The position numbers and the translations under genes were made by a program. Of a DNA stretch of 41,344 nt, positions 15,796-24,928 are shown piece after piece (position 1 is the stretch's first letter; each line of letters starts with the position of its first letter). The notes under the pieces are model-generated. The model was not told the origin of the DNA, did no database searches, and saw only the letters and a list, made by a program, of their open reading frames with translations. Source of the stretch: Cytophagales bacterium (GTDB lineage Bacteria > Bacteroidota > Bacteroidia > Cytophagales > Spirosomataceae); assembly GCA_013298215.1 (NCBI GenBank), contig JAAFKE010000034.1, positions 1-41,344 on the forward strand, written 5' to 3'.

Positions 15796-17091
15796 ATGGC
15801 CACGTTGCGCTTTGAAAATACGGCTGCCTTTGCGCGGAGTTTAGACCAAAAAGATTTCCTGCGCCCGTGGCGAGAGGCTTTTTTTATTCCCCAAAAAGAC
15901 GGTGTTGAGCTGACTTATTTGTGCGGCAACTCGCTGGGTTTGCAACCCAAACGGGCTGCCGCATTGCTCGAAAAAGAACGACAAGCGTGGCAAAACCTCG
16001 GCGTGGAGGGCTGGTTTGAGGGCGAAGAGCCTTGGCTGGCTCACCACGCGTTTTGCAAGGACGGCCTGGCGGCGGTTAGTGGTGCGCTGCCGTCGGAGGT
16101 TTGCCCCATGAACAGCCTAACGGTAAATATGCACCTGCTCCTGGCTTCGTTCTACCAGCCCAGCGCAACGAAGTTTAAGATACTGACCATTGCCGCCGAT
16201 TTTCCTTCGGACCAGTACGCGCTCGAAACCCACCTTGTTTCGCGCGGGTTCGACCCCGCCCAGGCGTTGGTAGAAGTGCACCCGCGTGCTGGCGAAATGC
16301 TCATTCGGAACGAGGACATTATCGAAAAAATATTAGAACACGCCGATTCGCTGGCGTTGGTTTGGCTCAGTGGGGTGCATTATTATACGGGGCAGTTGTA
16401 TGACATCGCCGCCATTGCGCTAAAATGCGCCGAACTGGGGGTCAGAATTGGACTTGATCTGGCGCACGCCGTTGGCAATGTGCCATTAGAACTACACCAC
16501 TGGGGCATCGATTGCGCCGTTTGGTGTTCGTATAAATACCTAAACTCGGGGCCAGGGGGTGTGGCTGGGGTGTTTGTTCACCAAAAACACCATGGTTCTA
16601 ACTTGCCGCGTTTGGCGGGTTGGTGGGGCTACGACCAGCCCACGCGGTTCGAAATGACCAAGGGTTTTGTGCCGATGCCTGGTGCCGACGGCTGGCAAAT
16701 TAGTACGCCCAACGTGCTGAGTTTGGCCGTGCAGCGGGCGGCTTTGGAGCCGTTTGAGGCCGTGACGATGATAGAAATACGCCAAAAAAGCGTGGCTTTG
16801 ACGGGCTTTTTGGCCTTTATTTTGGCCGATTTTGAAGAGAATATTAAAATAATAACCCCCAAAAACGAACGCGGTTGCCAACTTTCGTTATTGGTAGAGA
16901 ATGGCGGCAAAGCGTGTTTCGATTATTTGGTTGCGAATGGCATAGTTGGCGACTGGCGAGAACCAAACTGCATCCGCCTTGCGCCCGCTCCGCTCTACAA
17001 TACTTTTTTTGAGGTTTGGCGAGTTGGACAAGTTTTAGGGCAATATACTTGGGCTTGCAACAATAAGTTGGAAACACTCCTGGCTGAATAA
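15796..17091 (+). CDS. kynU: Kynureninase
   Basis: A 431-residue PLP enzyme that cleaves kynurenine (or 3-hydroxykynurenine) to anthranilate (or 3-hydroxyanthranilate) plus alanine. It shows YLCGNSLGLQPK at the N-terminus, FPSDQYALETHL, IGLDLAHAVGNVPLELHHWGIDCAVWCSYKYLNSGPGG with the PLP lysine at 247, and the C-terminal RLAPAPLYNTFFEVWR. Other pathway genes (tryptophan 2,3-dioxygenase, kynurenine monooxygenase) are not in the window. It follows the HMA gene by 8 bases, so it may share a transcript. Confidence 0.93.
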   Translation: MATLRFENTAAFARSLDQKDFLRPWREAFFIPQKDGVELTYLCGNSLGLQPKRAAALLEKERQAWQNLGVEGWFEGEEPWLAHHAFCKDGLAAVSGALPSEVCPMNSLTVNMHLLLASFYQPSATKFKILTIAADFPSDQYALETHLVSRGFDPAQALVEVHPRAGEMLIRNEDIIEKILEHADSLALVWLSGVHYYTGQLYDIAAIALKCAELGVRIGLDLAHAVGNVPLELHHWGIDCAVWCSYKYLNSGPGGVAGVFVHQKHHGSNLPRLAGWWGYDQPTRFEMTKGFVPMPGADGWQISTPNVLSLAVQRAALEPFEAVTMIEIRQKSVALTGFLAFILADFEENIKIITPKNERGCQLSLLVENGGKACFDYLVANGIVGDWREPNCIRLAPAPLYNTFFEVWRVGQVLGQYTWACNNKLETLLAE

Positions 17092-17131
17092 TCGTTTATG
17101 GAATAGCTTGGTACGAATACACTCACAAATG

Positions 17132-17557
17132 ATGACAATAAACCAGATACAAGACGAGTTGATTGAAGATTTTGAACTCTTCGACGATTGGGAGACGAAG
17201 TATGAGTACATTATCGACCTCGGGAAAAAACTAAAACCGTTGCCAAAAGAACTCAAAACGGACGAAAATATCATCAAAGGATGCCAGTCGCAGGTGTGGT
17301 TAGATGCCAAGATGAGCGATGGCTTGTTGCACTTCGACGCTGACAGTGAGGCCATTATTGTGAAGGGCTTGGTGTCTTTGCTGCTCAAGGTGCTGTCCGA
17401 TCAAACGCCCGAGGCGGTGGCCAGCGCGGAGCTTTATTTCATTGAAAAGATTGGTTTGAGTAGCCATTTGGCTCAAACGCGCTCCAACGGGCTGGCTTCG
17501 ATGGTGAAACAAATGAAGAATTATGCCACCGCCTATCGGGTTTTAAACAGTAATTGA
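17132..17557 (+). CDS. sufE: SufE sulfur-acceptor protein
   Basis: A 141-residue SufE-family protein that accepts sulfur from SufS and delivers it to the Suf scaffold. The acceptor cysteine is in IIKGCQSQVW (Cys51), with DSEAIIVKGL and the C-terminal RSNGLASMVKQM also typical. Two ATGs are adjacent (17129 and 17132); the second gives the common MTINQIQ start. It is about 7 kb from sufCDS, transcribed from the other strand. Confidence 0.92.
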   Translation: MTINQIQDELIEDFELFDDWETKYEYIIDLGKKLKPLPKELKTDENIIKGCQSQVWLDAKMSDGLLHFDADSEAIIVKGLVSLLLKVLSDQTPEAVASAELYFIEKIGLSSHLAQTRSNGLASMVKQMKNYATAYRVLNSN

Positions 17558-17560
17558 GGA

Positions 17561-18109
17561 ATGGCTATTTCGAGTGAGCTCAAAAGGGCGATTATTGGCA
17601 TGAACGCCAAAGAAAAAGATAAACTCCTGCTCAGGTTGGTGGGCAGGGACAATAACTTGGTCGAAAGACTCCAATTTGAGCTCCTCGAAGAAGGCGGCAC
17701 GGTCGACGAACGCCGCCAGGATATAAAAACGGCTATTTTGCAGGTGGCGCAGCGATACCACGCCACGCCAGGTTGGATGATGATGGATATGCGCGACCTG
17801 AATGCTCGGATAACCCAACACGTCAAGGTTACGAAAGATAAATACGGTGACATTGAACTGACGCTTTGCTTGCTCAACGCTTTTTTTGAGCACCAGCCCA
17901 AGCACTTGGAGGTTTTCAATAGCCGTTCCGAGACCGTGTCCGAGTACATTGCCAAGCGAACAGAAAGCGTTTTGAAAAAATTAGAGAAGTTTGACGAGGA
18001 CTACCGCATTGATTTTCAGGCTGACGTGGATAAGCTGCTTTTTTCGGTACACACCTACTGCCCACGACCCTACGCCCGCCAACTCGGTATTCCGATTAAT
18101 TGGCCGTAG
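17561..18109 (+). CDS. Conserved-looking hypothetical protein
   Basis: A 182-residue soluble, charged, mainly helical protein (MAISSELKRAIIGMNAKEKD onward), 3 bases after sufE and so probably in the same operon. I do not recognise a family. The C-terminal SVHTYCPRPYARQLGIPINWP is tryptophan/proline-rich and could be a conserved tail. It abuts exbD tail to tail with no gap. Confidence 0.65.
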   Translation: MAISSELKRAIIGMNAKEKDKLLLRLVGRDNNLVERLQFELLEEGGTVDERRQDIKTAILQVAQRYHATPGWMMMDMRDLNARITQHVKVTKDKYGDIELTLCLLNAFFEHQPKHLEVFNSRSETVSEYIAKRTESVLKKLEKFDEDYRIDFQADVDKLLFSVHTYCPRPYARQLGIPINWP

Positions 18110-18508
18110 TTATTTTTTGACGGCCATCACCATCTTTACGTCCAATTTTGCACCTACCTGCAACACATCTACCAGGTCTTGCACCGACACGGAGTTATCG
18201 ACCTGCAAAATAACCGAACGGTCTTCGCGCGCGCCCATGACTGTTTTCAGTGCTTCCTCGAATGCCTCTTTTGCCACGGGTTCGCGGTTTATGTAGTACG
18301 CTTTTTGGGCATCTACGGCCACCGTCACGCTTTCATTTTGTTGTTTCTGTTTTTGGGCGGCGGTGGCCTTGGGAAGCAACAGTTTGATGACGTTGGGGTT
18401 CACCATTGTGGAGATAATGAGGAAAAATAACATCAAAAAAAACATGATGTCGTTGAGGGAGGACGTGAAAACCTCGGGCGCAAATTTGTTTTTTCGGCGG
18501 AGTTTCAT
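18110..18508 (-). CDS. exbD: ExbD/TolR-family protein
   Basis: A 132-residue inner-membrane protein with a short cytoplasmic head (MKLRRKNKFAPEVFTSSL), one membrane helix carrying the proton-path aspartate (SLNDIMFFLMLFFLIIS) and a periplasmic domain ending in VLQVGAKLDVKMVMAVKK. With ExbB it forms the proton-driven motor that energises TonB or a Tol-like complex. It starts directly after the exbB stop. Confidence 0.9.
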   Translation of the reverse strand: MKLRRKNKFAPEVFTSSLNDIMFFLMLFFLIISTMVNPNVIKLLLPKATAAQKQKQQNESVTVAVDAQKAYYINREPVAKEAFEEALKTVMGAREDRSVILQVDNSVSVQDLVDVLQVGAKLDVKMVMAVKK

Positions 18509-19186
18509 TTAGCGCGGTGTCATTGGTTTTTGTAATACGTCCAAAAAATCGAACGAACTCGATTGGAGGTTAAGCGCAAAACGGTCGATCTTCATGTTGA
18601 GCAGGTGGTAGCCCATGTAGGCAATCAAACCCACGACGAGACCCGCGCCCGAGGTAACCATTTTTTCGTACATCCCGCCCGCTATCGTGCTGATCTCGAA
18701 CTCGTTAGACTGGGCAATGTTGTAAAAAATGTTGATAATTCCCGAGATCGTACCCACAAAACCAAGCATGGGTGCAATACCCGCAATGACCCCCAAATAG
18801 GCCAAGTTGCCTTCCATGCGGGCTATTTCAATTTGCCCCGCGTTTTCGATGGTGCTTTCGATGTCTTTGATGGCGTAGCCGATGCGACCGACGGCCTTTT
18901 CGAAAATTCGACCCGCCGAACTCCGCTGGTTGCGGCACAAAGACTCGGCCGATTTGATGTTGCCCTGCTGAATAAAATCTTTGATGTTGTCGATAAAACT
19001 GGCCTCAATTTTAGCGTTGGCACTGATGCTAAAGTAGCGCTCTGCGATCAGAAAGATGGTGGCAAAAAACAGGAATGCGAGCGGGAACATCACCCAACCA
19101 CCCTTAGAAACGAGGTCGATGAGCTGAATCCCCTGGGCAGATGCGGCGGCGGCAGTGGCGGTGGTATCGGTCTGTAGAAAAAGCAT
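18509..19186 (-). CDS. exbB: ExbB/TolQ/MotA-family proton channel protein
   Basis: A 225-residue protein with three membrane helices: one near the N-terminus (GGWVMFPLAFLFFATIFLIAERY) and a pair around LAYLGVIAGIAPMLGFVGTISGIINIF and MVTSGAGLVVGLIAYMGYHLLN. The GTISGII and T/S residues lining the channel are conserved. First gene of exbB-exbD; no tonB gene is adjacent. The Bacteroidota pair could serve TonB or a Tol-like system. Confidence 0.9.
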   Translation of the reverse strand: MLFLQTDTTATAAAASAQGIQLIDLVSKGGWVMFPLAFLFFATIFLIAERYFSISANAKIEASFIDNIKDFIQQGNIKSAESLCRNQRSSAGRIFEKAVGRIGYAIKDIESTIENAGQIEIARMEGNLAYLGVIAGIAPMLGFVGTISGIINIFYNIAQSNEFEISTIAGGMYEKMVTSGAGLVVGLIAYMGYHLLNMKIDRFALNLQSSSFDFLDVLQKPMTPR

Positions 19187-19271
19187 TTGATTGTTTTTAG
19201 TAATTGAACGTTGTTTTTTTAACGGTTATGCGGGTATTTTATTGTTTTCCGAAGGCGGAGGTGCTCGGGCA

Positions 19272-20708
19272 TTACGGGGTGTTTTTTTTGGTTAGGTAAT
19301 AAACTGGAATGCCAGCGGCGGCAATGAGCAGGCCAATACCGGTGTTGTTGCGGGTTTGGGGATCGACCAGTAAAATAATACAAATGCCAATGGTGACGAC
19401 CATGTACAGGATCGGAACGAACGGATACCCGAAGGCGCGGTAGGGGCGTTCGGCGTTCGGCTCGGTTTTTCTGAGCACAAAAATCCCGCAGATTGTTACA
19501 ACATAAAACAGCAACGACCCGAAGGTGCAATAGCTTAGGAGGTCGCTGTATGTACCCGACAAACACAGCAAACAGGCCCAAAGACACTGAAACCACAGGG
19601 CTTTGGCGGGTACTGCGTTTTGGTTAAGTTCTTTGGCCTGCTTAAAAAACAAGCCGTCTTGCGCCATGGCATAATACAAGCGCGCGCCCGACAGAATAAT
19701 GCCGTTGTTGCAACCAAAGGTAGAAATCATAATCAGGGCGGCCATGAGACCCACCGCCACGTTGCCAAAAATGAGCGACGTGGCGGCGGTGGCAACGCGG
19801 TCGTATTCGGCAAACTGAATGCCGCGCCCCAGCACGTCGGTGGCGGTGCTTGTGCCGTGGAGCGGCAAAACGTATAGGTACGAAACCGTGGCCAGCACGT
19901 AAATGACCGTGACGATGAGCGTACCCAGAAACAAACTGAGTGGAATGTTTCGCTTGGGGTTTTTGATTTCGCCCGCAATAAAAGTCACGTTGTTCCAAGC
20001 ATCCGACGAAAACAACGACCCGATCATGGCCACGCCCATGGCCATCAGCAGGGCGGTGCCCGCAATGGGCGTGCTAATGAGACCGTCGGCCGAGGTTCGG
20101 CTGGCTTCCCAGGCGTTGGTCAGATTGATCGAAAATACGTCTTTGTCTAAACCGTAATAAATGCCCAGCAACGTGAGGCCGAGCAACGCAATGAGCTTGG
20201 CCGACGTGAAAACGTTTTGAATCCACTTGCCGTTTTGTACCCCACGGCTGTTTATGTAGGTTAGTAAAATTATACTGGCCATGGCAAACAGCTCGGCGGG
20301 GCCGAGCTGGAGCGTGCCGATTTTGAAAAAAGCGTTTTCGGGCTTGAGAATTGGCAAAAAAATGGCCGAATACTTGGTAAACGCCGCCGCCACGGCCGCA
20401 ATAGTACCCGTTTGAATGACCATAAAAACAGTCCAACCGTAAACAAAACTGGGCAATGCTCCAAACGCCCGCTGAATATAAATATACTGCCCGCCCGCTT
20501 TGGGCATCATGCCGGCCAGTTCGCCGTAACTGAGTGCCGCCATAACCGTTACCAAGCCCGTAATGACCCACGCGGCCAGCAGCCAGCCCGCCGAACCCAG
20601 TTGGCGGGCCATGTCTGCGCCAACTATAAAAATACCCGAGCCAATCATGCCTCCAGCCACTATCATGGTGGCATCGAGCAGGCCGAGCGAACGTTTAAAA
20701 TCAGTCAT
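19272..20708 (-). CDS. APC-family amino-acid permease
   Basis: A 478-residue inner-membrane transporter with about 12 hydrophobic segments. The first carries GGMIGSGIFIVGADMA, the glycine-rich APC substrate motif, followed by GELAGMMPKAGGQYIYIQRAFG and WNNVTFIAGEIKNPKRNIP. It resembles the LAT/serine-threonine-exchanger-like branch. Substrate unknown. It begins 19 bases after the S41 peptidase gene, so peptide breakdown and amino-acid uptake could be linked. Confidence 0.88.
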   Translation of the reverse strand: MTDFKRSLGLLDATMIVAGGMIGSGIFIVGADMARQLGSAGWLLAAWVITGLVTVMAALSYGELAGMMPKAGGQYIYIQRAFGALPSFVYGWTVFMVIQTGTIAAVAAAFTKYSAIFLPILKPENAFFKIGTLQLGPAELFAMASIILLTYINSRGVQNGKWIQNVFTSAKLIALLGLTLLGIYYGLDKDVFSINLTNAWEASRTSADGLISTPIAGTALLMAMGVAMIGSLFSSDAWNNVTFIAGEIKNPKRNIPLSLFLGTLIVTVIYVLATVSYLYVLPLHGTSTATDVLGRGIQFAEYDRVATAATSLIFGNVAVGLMAALIMISTFGCNNGIILSGARLYYAMAQDGLFFKQAKELNQNAVPAKALWFQCLWACLLCLSGTYSDLLSYCTFGSLLFYVVTICGIFVLRKTEPNAERPYRAFGYPFVPILYMVVTIGICIILLVDPQTRNNTGIGLLIAAAGIPVYYLTKKNTP

Positions 20709-20727
20709 CTGGTGGTTTTGTGGAGGT

Positions 20728-22182
20728 TTAGCGGGCTTTTTTGCCGTCTTTGATAAGTTTGAGGGCGTAATCTAAATAAAAATTGGAAGGATGCAGAATG
20801 TTTTGGTACGTTCGCTGCACCGCAAAGTCGGGTTCGACCGTGAAACCATTGGCTTTCTTTGGATCTACACCGTGGTAGAAAGTTTTGATCGGCACCCGCA
20901 CGCGGATTTTTGAGTTGGGTAATTTAATGTTTCTGAACCGTCCCGCAAAATCGCCCCAGTAGGCTCCGCCGCAGGCTTCGCCCACAAAAGTGCCCACACC
21001 CTGGCTCAATGCCTGCGACAACACAGTGCTGGAGGCCGAGTAAGATGCCCCGTTTTGCACAAAGTATAAATTGCCCCTAAACCGCAGATCTTCAATCGGT
21101 TGGTGGTCTTTCTTGGTGCGGTTTCTGCTCACAAAGTCCCCCGTTTTTGGGTCGCGTCGGTAGTTAATCCAAAAATCAATGTGTTCGAGTATGTTGAAGG
21201 GAATAATAAAGTAGGCCCATTTGCCCTTGGCCGTCAGGCGCGAGCTGTCCATCTGATTGAAAGCGCGCGGCATGAGGTATTCCAGCAGTTTGCCCGAATT
21301 GCTCACCGCGCCCCCGCCGTTGCCCGTCAGATCGACCACCAAATTTTCGATCCGTTTGTTTTCTATTTCGGTAAAAACTTTTTTGAGCCTGCGTCTAAAC
21401 CGCGTATTAAACACATCGAAACCTTTGAAAGCACTAAACGTAGCAACGTTAAGTACGGCCGTGCTTTTTAGGCTATCAATTACTTTGAGCGTTAGGTTGG
21501 GAGATTTATCGGTAGTTTTTGGGTATCTTTTGCTAATGGCCGCTCCAATTTGTGCGCTGGTTCGGCAGGCAATTTTTTGGGTACGTACCAGATGTGTTTT
21601 AACTGTTTTATACTCAATTTGCACCGAATCGGACACGCCATACCAGTTGGCGTAATACCCCTCGAAGCTAAACATAGACCGATAGTAGCGCCCCGTGCGG
21701 TTGGGGCCATCAGACCCGTTTCGGTGCGCGTTGGCCAATATCTCGTGCACATTCTCGATTTTTTCTCCGTTCACTTTCAATATCTCTGTACCAGCCGCCA
21801 GCGTTGAGTCGGTGCTTCCGTTATAGACAACGTAGTACTTTTTTTCCACCTCCCTAATAACCAACGGGAAGAGCAACGGGGCCTTGCCGAAATACTTTTT
21901 TCGGTGGCTTATGCTCAAATGCCCGTCTTTTTGCTGGCTTGTGAGCGGGTTTATGTACCTAAAAAACTCTTCGTACTGCATGAGGTTTCCCGCATTTGTA
22001 TAAAGAGAATCGTATAGTTTATGGAACTGTTTTTTGGGCAGATAGTACCCCAAACCAGGGTAAATGTTTTCTAATTTCGATTTTAGGAACGCCAAGTCTT
22101 GGCGGCTTTGGGTGGGGGTGAGAGACTGGGCTGATGTGGGACAGGAAAGCACAAATACTGCACAAAAGAGGAATAACCGCAT
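20728..22182 (-). CDS. Secreted S41-family (C-terminal-processing-like) peptidase
   Basis: Starting at 22182 (MRLFLFCAVFVLSCPTSAQS) gives a signal peptide and 484 residues. The N-terminal helical region is followed by a PDZ-like segment (GTEILKVNGEKIENV) and the S41 catalytic core: VVDLTGNGGGAVSNSG, FVQNGASYSASSTVLSQAL with the probable nucleophilic serine, and FVGEACGGAYWGD. It is divergent enough that the exact catalytic set cannot be fixed by eye. Upstream gene of a two-gene unit with the permease. Confidence 0.82.
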   Translation of the reverse strand: MRLFLFCAVFVLSCPTSAQSLTPTQSRQDLAFLKSKLENIYPGLGYYLPKKQFHKLYDSLYTNAGNLMQYEEFFRYINPLTSQQKDGHLSISHRKKYFGKAPLLFPLVIREVEKKYYVVYNGSTDSTLAAGTEILKVNGEKIENVHEILANAHRNGSDGPNRTGRYYRSMFSFEGYYANWYGVSDSVQIEYKTVKTHLVRTQKIACRTSAQIGAAISKRYPKTTDKSPNLTLKVIDSLKSTAVLNVATFSAFKGFDVFNTRFRRRLKKVFTEIENKRIENLVVDLTGNGGGAVSNSGKLLEYLMPRAFNQMDSSRLTAKGKWAYFIIPFNILEHIDFWINYRRDPKTGDFVSRNRTKKDHQPIEDLRFRGNLYFVQNGASYSASSTVLSQALSQGVGTFVGEACGGAYWGDFAGRFRNIKLPNSKIRVRVPIKTFYHGVDPKKANGFTVEPDFAVQRTYQNILHPSNFYLDYALKLIKDGKKAR

Positions 22183-22222
22183 TATGTTTGGGTTTGATTT
22201 GGGCACTTACGGCTGTTTGGAG

Positions 22223-22258
22223 TTGTTATGCGGCAGAGGTCGGTCTGCCGCATAACAA
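22223..22258. terminator. 14-bp stem hairpin between the S41 and M1 peptidase genes
   Basis: TTGTTATGCGGCAG (22223-22236) pairs exactly with CTGCCGCATAACAA (22245-22258), loop 8 bases. It lies 23 bases beyond the stop of the M1 gene (minus strand). The T-run follows on the plus strand, not the minus, so termination of the M1 transcript is plausible but not certain. Confidence 0.45.
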
Positions 22259-22281
22259 AACTTTTTAATCAATCTACGATT

Positions 22282-24696
22282 TTAATTTTTGCCGCCTCCC
22301 TGCTGGGCAGGTTTGGTTGCGCCGCTGGCGCGTTCGGTTTGCATGGGGTTTGGCCCACGGTTGCCAAACGGCGAGCCCTGCTGCTTGAACAACTGGAAAC
22401 GCGTAGGGGCAGCCATTCGTGGGAAACTGTTGTTTTCGGTGTCTATGTCGGCAATCTCAAAGAATGGGTCGAGTGTCCACTGCACCACTTTTTTCTTGGT
22501 CGAGATCACTTTTTTAACGCTCGAATCGTTGAAACGCCAGATTTCGGCGGGGTAGCGCGCCACCGAGTCGGTGCCGTCCTCAAACTGCATCCGAACAATG
22601 ACGGGCATCACGTTGTCTTTTTCGTTTTTGAGCGTCAGAACATAAAAATTCGTGTTCGACTCTAACAGCGCCTTGTCTTCGGGCGACAAACTGGCCAAGT
22701 AGGTCTCGTATTTTTTCTTATCGGCCTCGGTAGCCTTAAAAGGGTCGTAGGAGTTGTAGAAATCCTTCATTGTCGGGTCGGTTTCCACCACCGACTTATC
22801 TTTGTCTTTGGCATCGCGCAGTTTGCTCATGGTTTTGTTTTTGCGGGCGGCTTCGGCCTTGGCGAGGGGTTTTTCTACCTCGGGGTTTTGGCTATTAGCC
22901 TGAAACCACTCCACGTCGGCCAGGCTCTGATCTACCGGCTCTACGCCGTAGAACCAGCTTTTCCAGAACCAGTCTAAGTCCACGCCCGAAGCGTCTTCCA
23001 TGGTGCGGAAAAAATCGGCGGGCATTGGTGTTTTGAAGGCCCAACGGCGGGCATACTCTTTGAAGGCATAATCAAAAAGTTCGCGCCCCATGATGGTCTC
23101 GCGCAAAATGTTGAGGGCGGCAGCGGGCTTGGCGTAGGCATTTGCGCCCAGGTTTATGACGTTGTCAGACGAGGTCATAATTGGCGAAAGCACCGCTTTG
23201 TCGGCCTTCATGTAGTCGGTAATGTACTGGGGTTCGCCCCGGCGGCTCGGGAAGTTGTAATCCCACTCTTTTTCGGCCAAGTACTGACAAAAAGTGTTTA
23301 GCCCCTCGTCCATCCACGTCCACTGGCGCTCGTCGGAGTTTATAATCATCGGAAAAAAGTTGTGGCCCACTTCGTGGATAATCACCCCGATCATGCCCGC
23401 CTTGGTTTGTTCTGAGTACGTGCCGTCGGCTTCGGGGCGGCCACCGTTGAACGAAATCATGGGGTATTCCATGCCACCACCCGCCGTAGAGTGGCACGAA
23501 ATAGCCACGGGATAGGGATACTCGATGGTGCGGTTTCCGTATGATTTCAAGGTGTGTTCTACCACCCGCGTCGAATACTGCTCCCAGAGTGGGTTGCCTT
23601 CTTTGGGATAAAAAGACATACTCCAAATCTTGCGCCCGTTGCCATAGACATCGGTTTTCATGGCATCCCAAATAAACTTGCGGCTGCTGGCAAAGGCAAA
23701 ATCGCGCACGTTGTCGGCCTTATACACCCACGTTTTTTTGCCCGTTGGTTTGGCTTTTTCGGCGGCTTCGGCTTCGGCTTGGTTCACAATCATGACGGGA
23801 GTTTTTGAGCTTTCGGCCTGCTTGAAGCGCGTCATCTGCGCTGGCGACAGCACCTGGGCGTAGTTTTGGCACTCGCCAGTTGCGCCTACCACGTGGTCGT
23901 TGGGCGCGGTGATGGCCACTTTATAGTTACCAAAAATGAGCGTAAACTCGCCCTGCCCCCAAAATTGTTTGGTTTGCCAGCCGTTCACGTCGTCGTAGGC
24001 GGCCAACCGTGGGAACCAGTGCGCTATGAAGTAGTTTGAGTTGCCGTCTTTGGCAAAAAACTCGTAGCCACTGCGCCCATAGTATTCGGTAATGTAGTAG
24101 TTCCAATCTAAACTAAACGTAAAACTCTGTCCTGGCTTCAGGGGCGTTGGCAGGTCTATGCGCATCATGGTTTGGTTGGTGGTGGCTTTGAGGGCGTTGC
24201 CGAGTTTGTCTTTCAGGTTGGTTATTTTGTAACCGTACTTATCGCTGGCTTTGGTTTCGCTCCGCACCGATGCCACGCCCGAAAGCCCCTGCACCGCGCC
24301 AAAACTCATGCCGTTTTCGTTGATGGTGCCCGTGCGCGCGGCGCCACTGGCCGAGTTGGCGGCAAACAAATTTTGGTCCAACTGCAACCAGATAAAACGC
24401 AGCTCGTCCGTCGAATTATTGAAGTAGGTAATTGTTTCTGAGCCAATTATTCTTCGATTTTCGTCGTCGAGCTCTACTTTAATGTCGTAGTCGGCGCGGT
24501 TCTGAAAATAGTCTTTGCCAGGCGCGCCCGATGCCGTGCGGTAGGTATTGGGCGTGGGCAGCTGCGGGCCGAGCTGTTCAAACTTGTCGTTGGCTTTTTG
24601 GGGGTTAGGATTGGGTGCTTGCGCGGTGGCTTGGCCCACTGCCGCCACAAACAGGCAGGTAGCCAAAAGGTTGTTGAGCGTTCGTTTGTTTGTCAT
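22282..24696 (-). CDS. Secreted M1-family metallopeptidase (large)
   Basis: An 804-residue zinc aminopeptidase-like protein with a signal peptide (MTNKRTLNNLLATCLFVAAVGQATAQ), an N-terminal beta domain, GGGMEYP (residues 407-412, the substrate-amino-group loop of M1 enzymes), and HEVGH (441-445) with the third zinc ligand Glu464 in MDEGLNTF. The C-terminal part is lysine-rich with an extra domain, ending in a low-complexity tail. Divergent from a second M1 gene. Confidence 0.9.
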   Translation of the reverse strand: MTNKRTLNNLLATCLFVAAVGQATAQAPNPNPQKANDKFEQLGPQLPTPNTYRTASGAPGKDYFQNRADYDIKVELDDENRRIIGSETITYFNNSTDELRFIWLQLDQNLFAANSASGAARTGTINENGMSFGAVQGLSGVASVRSETKASDKYGYKITNLKDKLGNALKATTNQTMMRIDLPTPLKPGQSFTFSLDWNYYITEYYGRSGYEFFAKDGNSNYFIAHWFPRLAAYDDVNGWQTKQFWGQGEFTLIFGNYKVAITAPNDHVVGATGECQNYAQVLSPAQMTRFKQAESSKTPVMIVNQAEAEAAEKAKPTGKKTWVYKADNVRDFAFASSRKFIWDAMKTDVYGNGRKIWSMSFYPKEGNPLWEQYSTRVVEHTLKSYGNRTIEYPYPVAISCHSTAGGGMEYPMISFNGGRPEADGTYSEQTKAGMIGVIIHEVGHNFFPMIINSDERQWTWMDEGLNTFCQYLAEKEWDYNFPSRRGEPQYITDYMKADKAVLSPIMTSSDNVINLGANAYAKPAAALNILRETIMGRELFDYAFKEYARRWAFKTPMPADFFRTMEDASGVDLDWFWKSWFYGVEPVDQSLADVEWFQANSQNPEVEKPLAKAEAARKNKTMSKLRDAKDKDKSVVETDPTMKDFYNSYDPFKATEADKKKYETYLASLSPEDKALLESNTNFYVLTLKNEKDNVMPVIVRMQFEDGTDSVARYPAEIWRFNDSSVKKVISTKKKVVQWTLDPFFEIADIDTENNSFPRMAAPTRFQLFKQQGSPFGNRGPNPMQTERASGATKPAQQGGGKN

Positions 24697-24732
24697 TGAT
24701 TAGGAATTTTTGATTGATAACAGTTTTGTACG

Positions 24733-24740
24733 CAAATATA
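24733..24740 (-). promoter_or_regulatory. -7 box (TATATTTG) of the large M1 peptidase gene
   Basis: An exact TAnnTTTG on the minus strand, 36 bases before the start codon. No TTG at the expected distance, so this is a half match. Confidence 0.35.
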
Positions 24741-24928
24741 TAAAATTGTGGGGTAGGATTTACTCAGTGGCTAAGTTCGGTTCAATCACACTTGCACAGC
24801 CTGGTTTTGATAGTACGTTTGGCGGGATGATTTTTGGTAAAAACGATACTTTATTGCTACTTGGTGGTTGGGTTTGGTAATTTTAGAAAAATACAGGATT
24901 CGTCCCTCCGTCAAAATCAAAAATAAGT

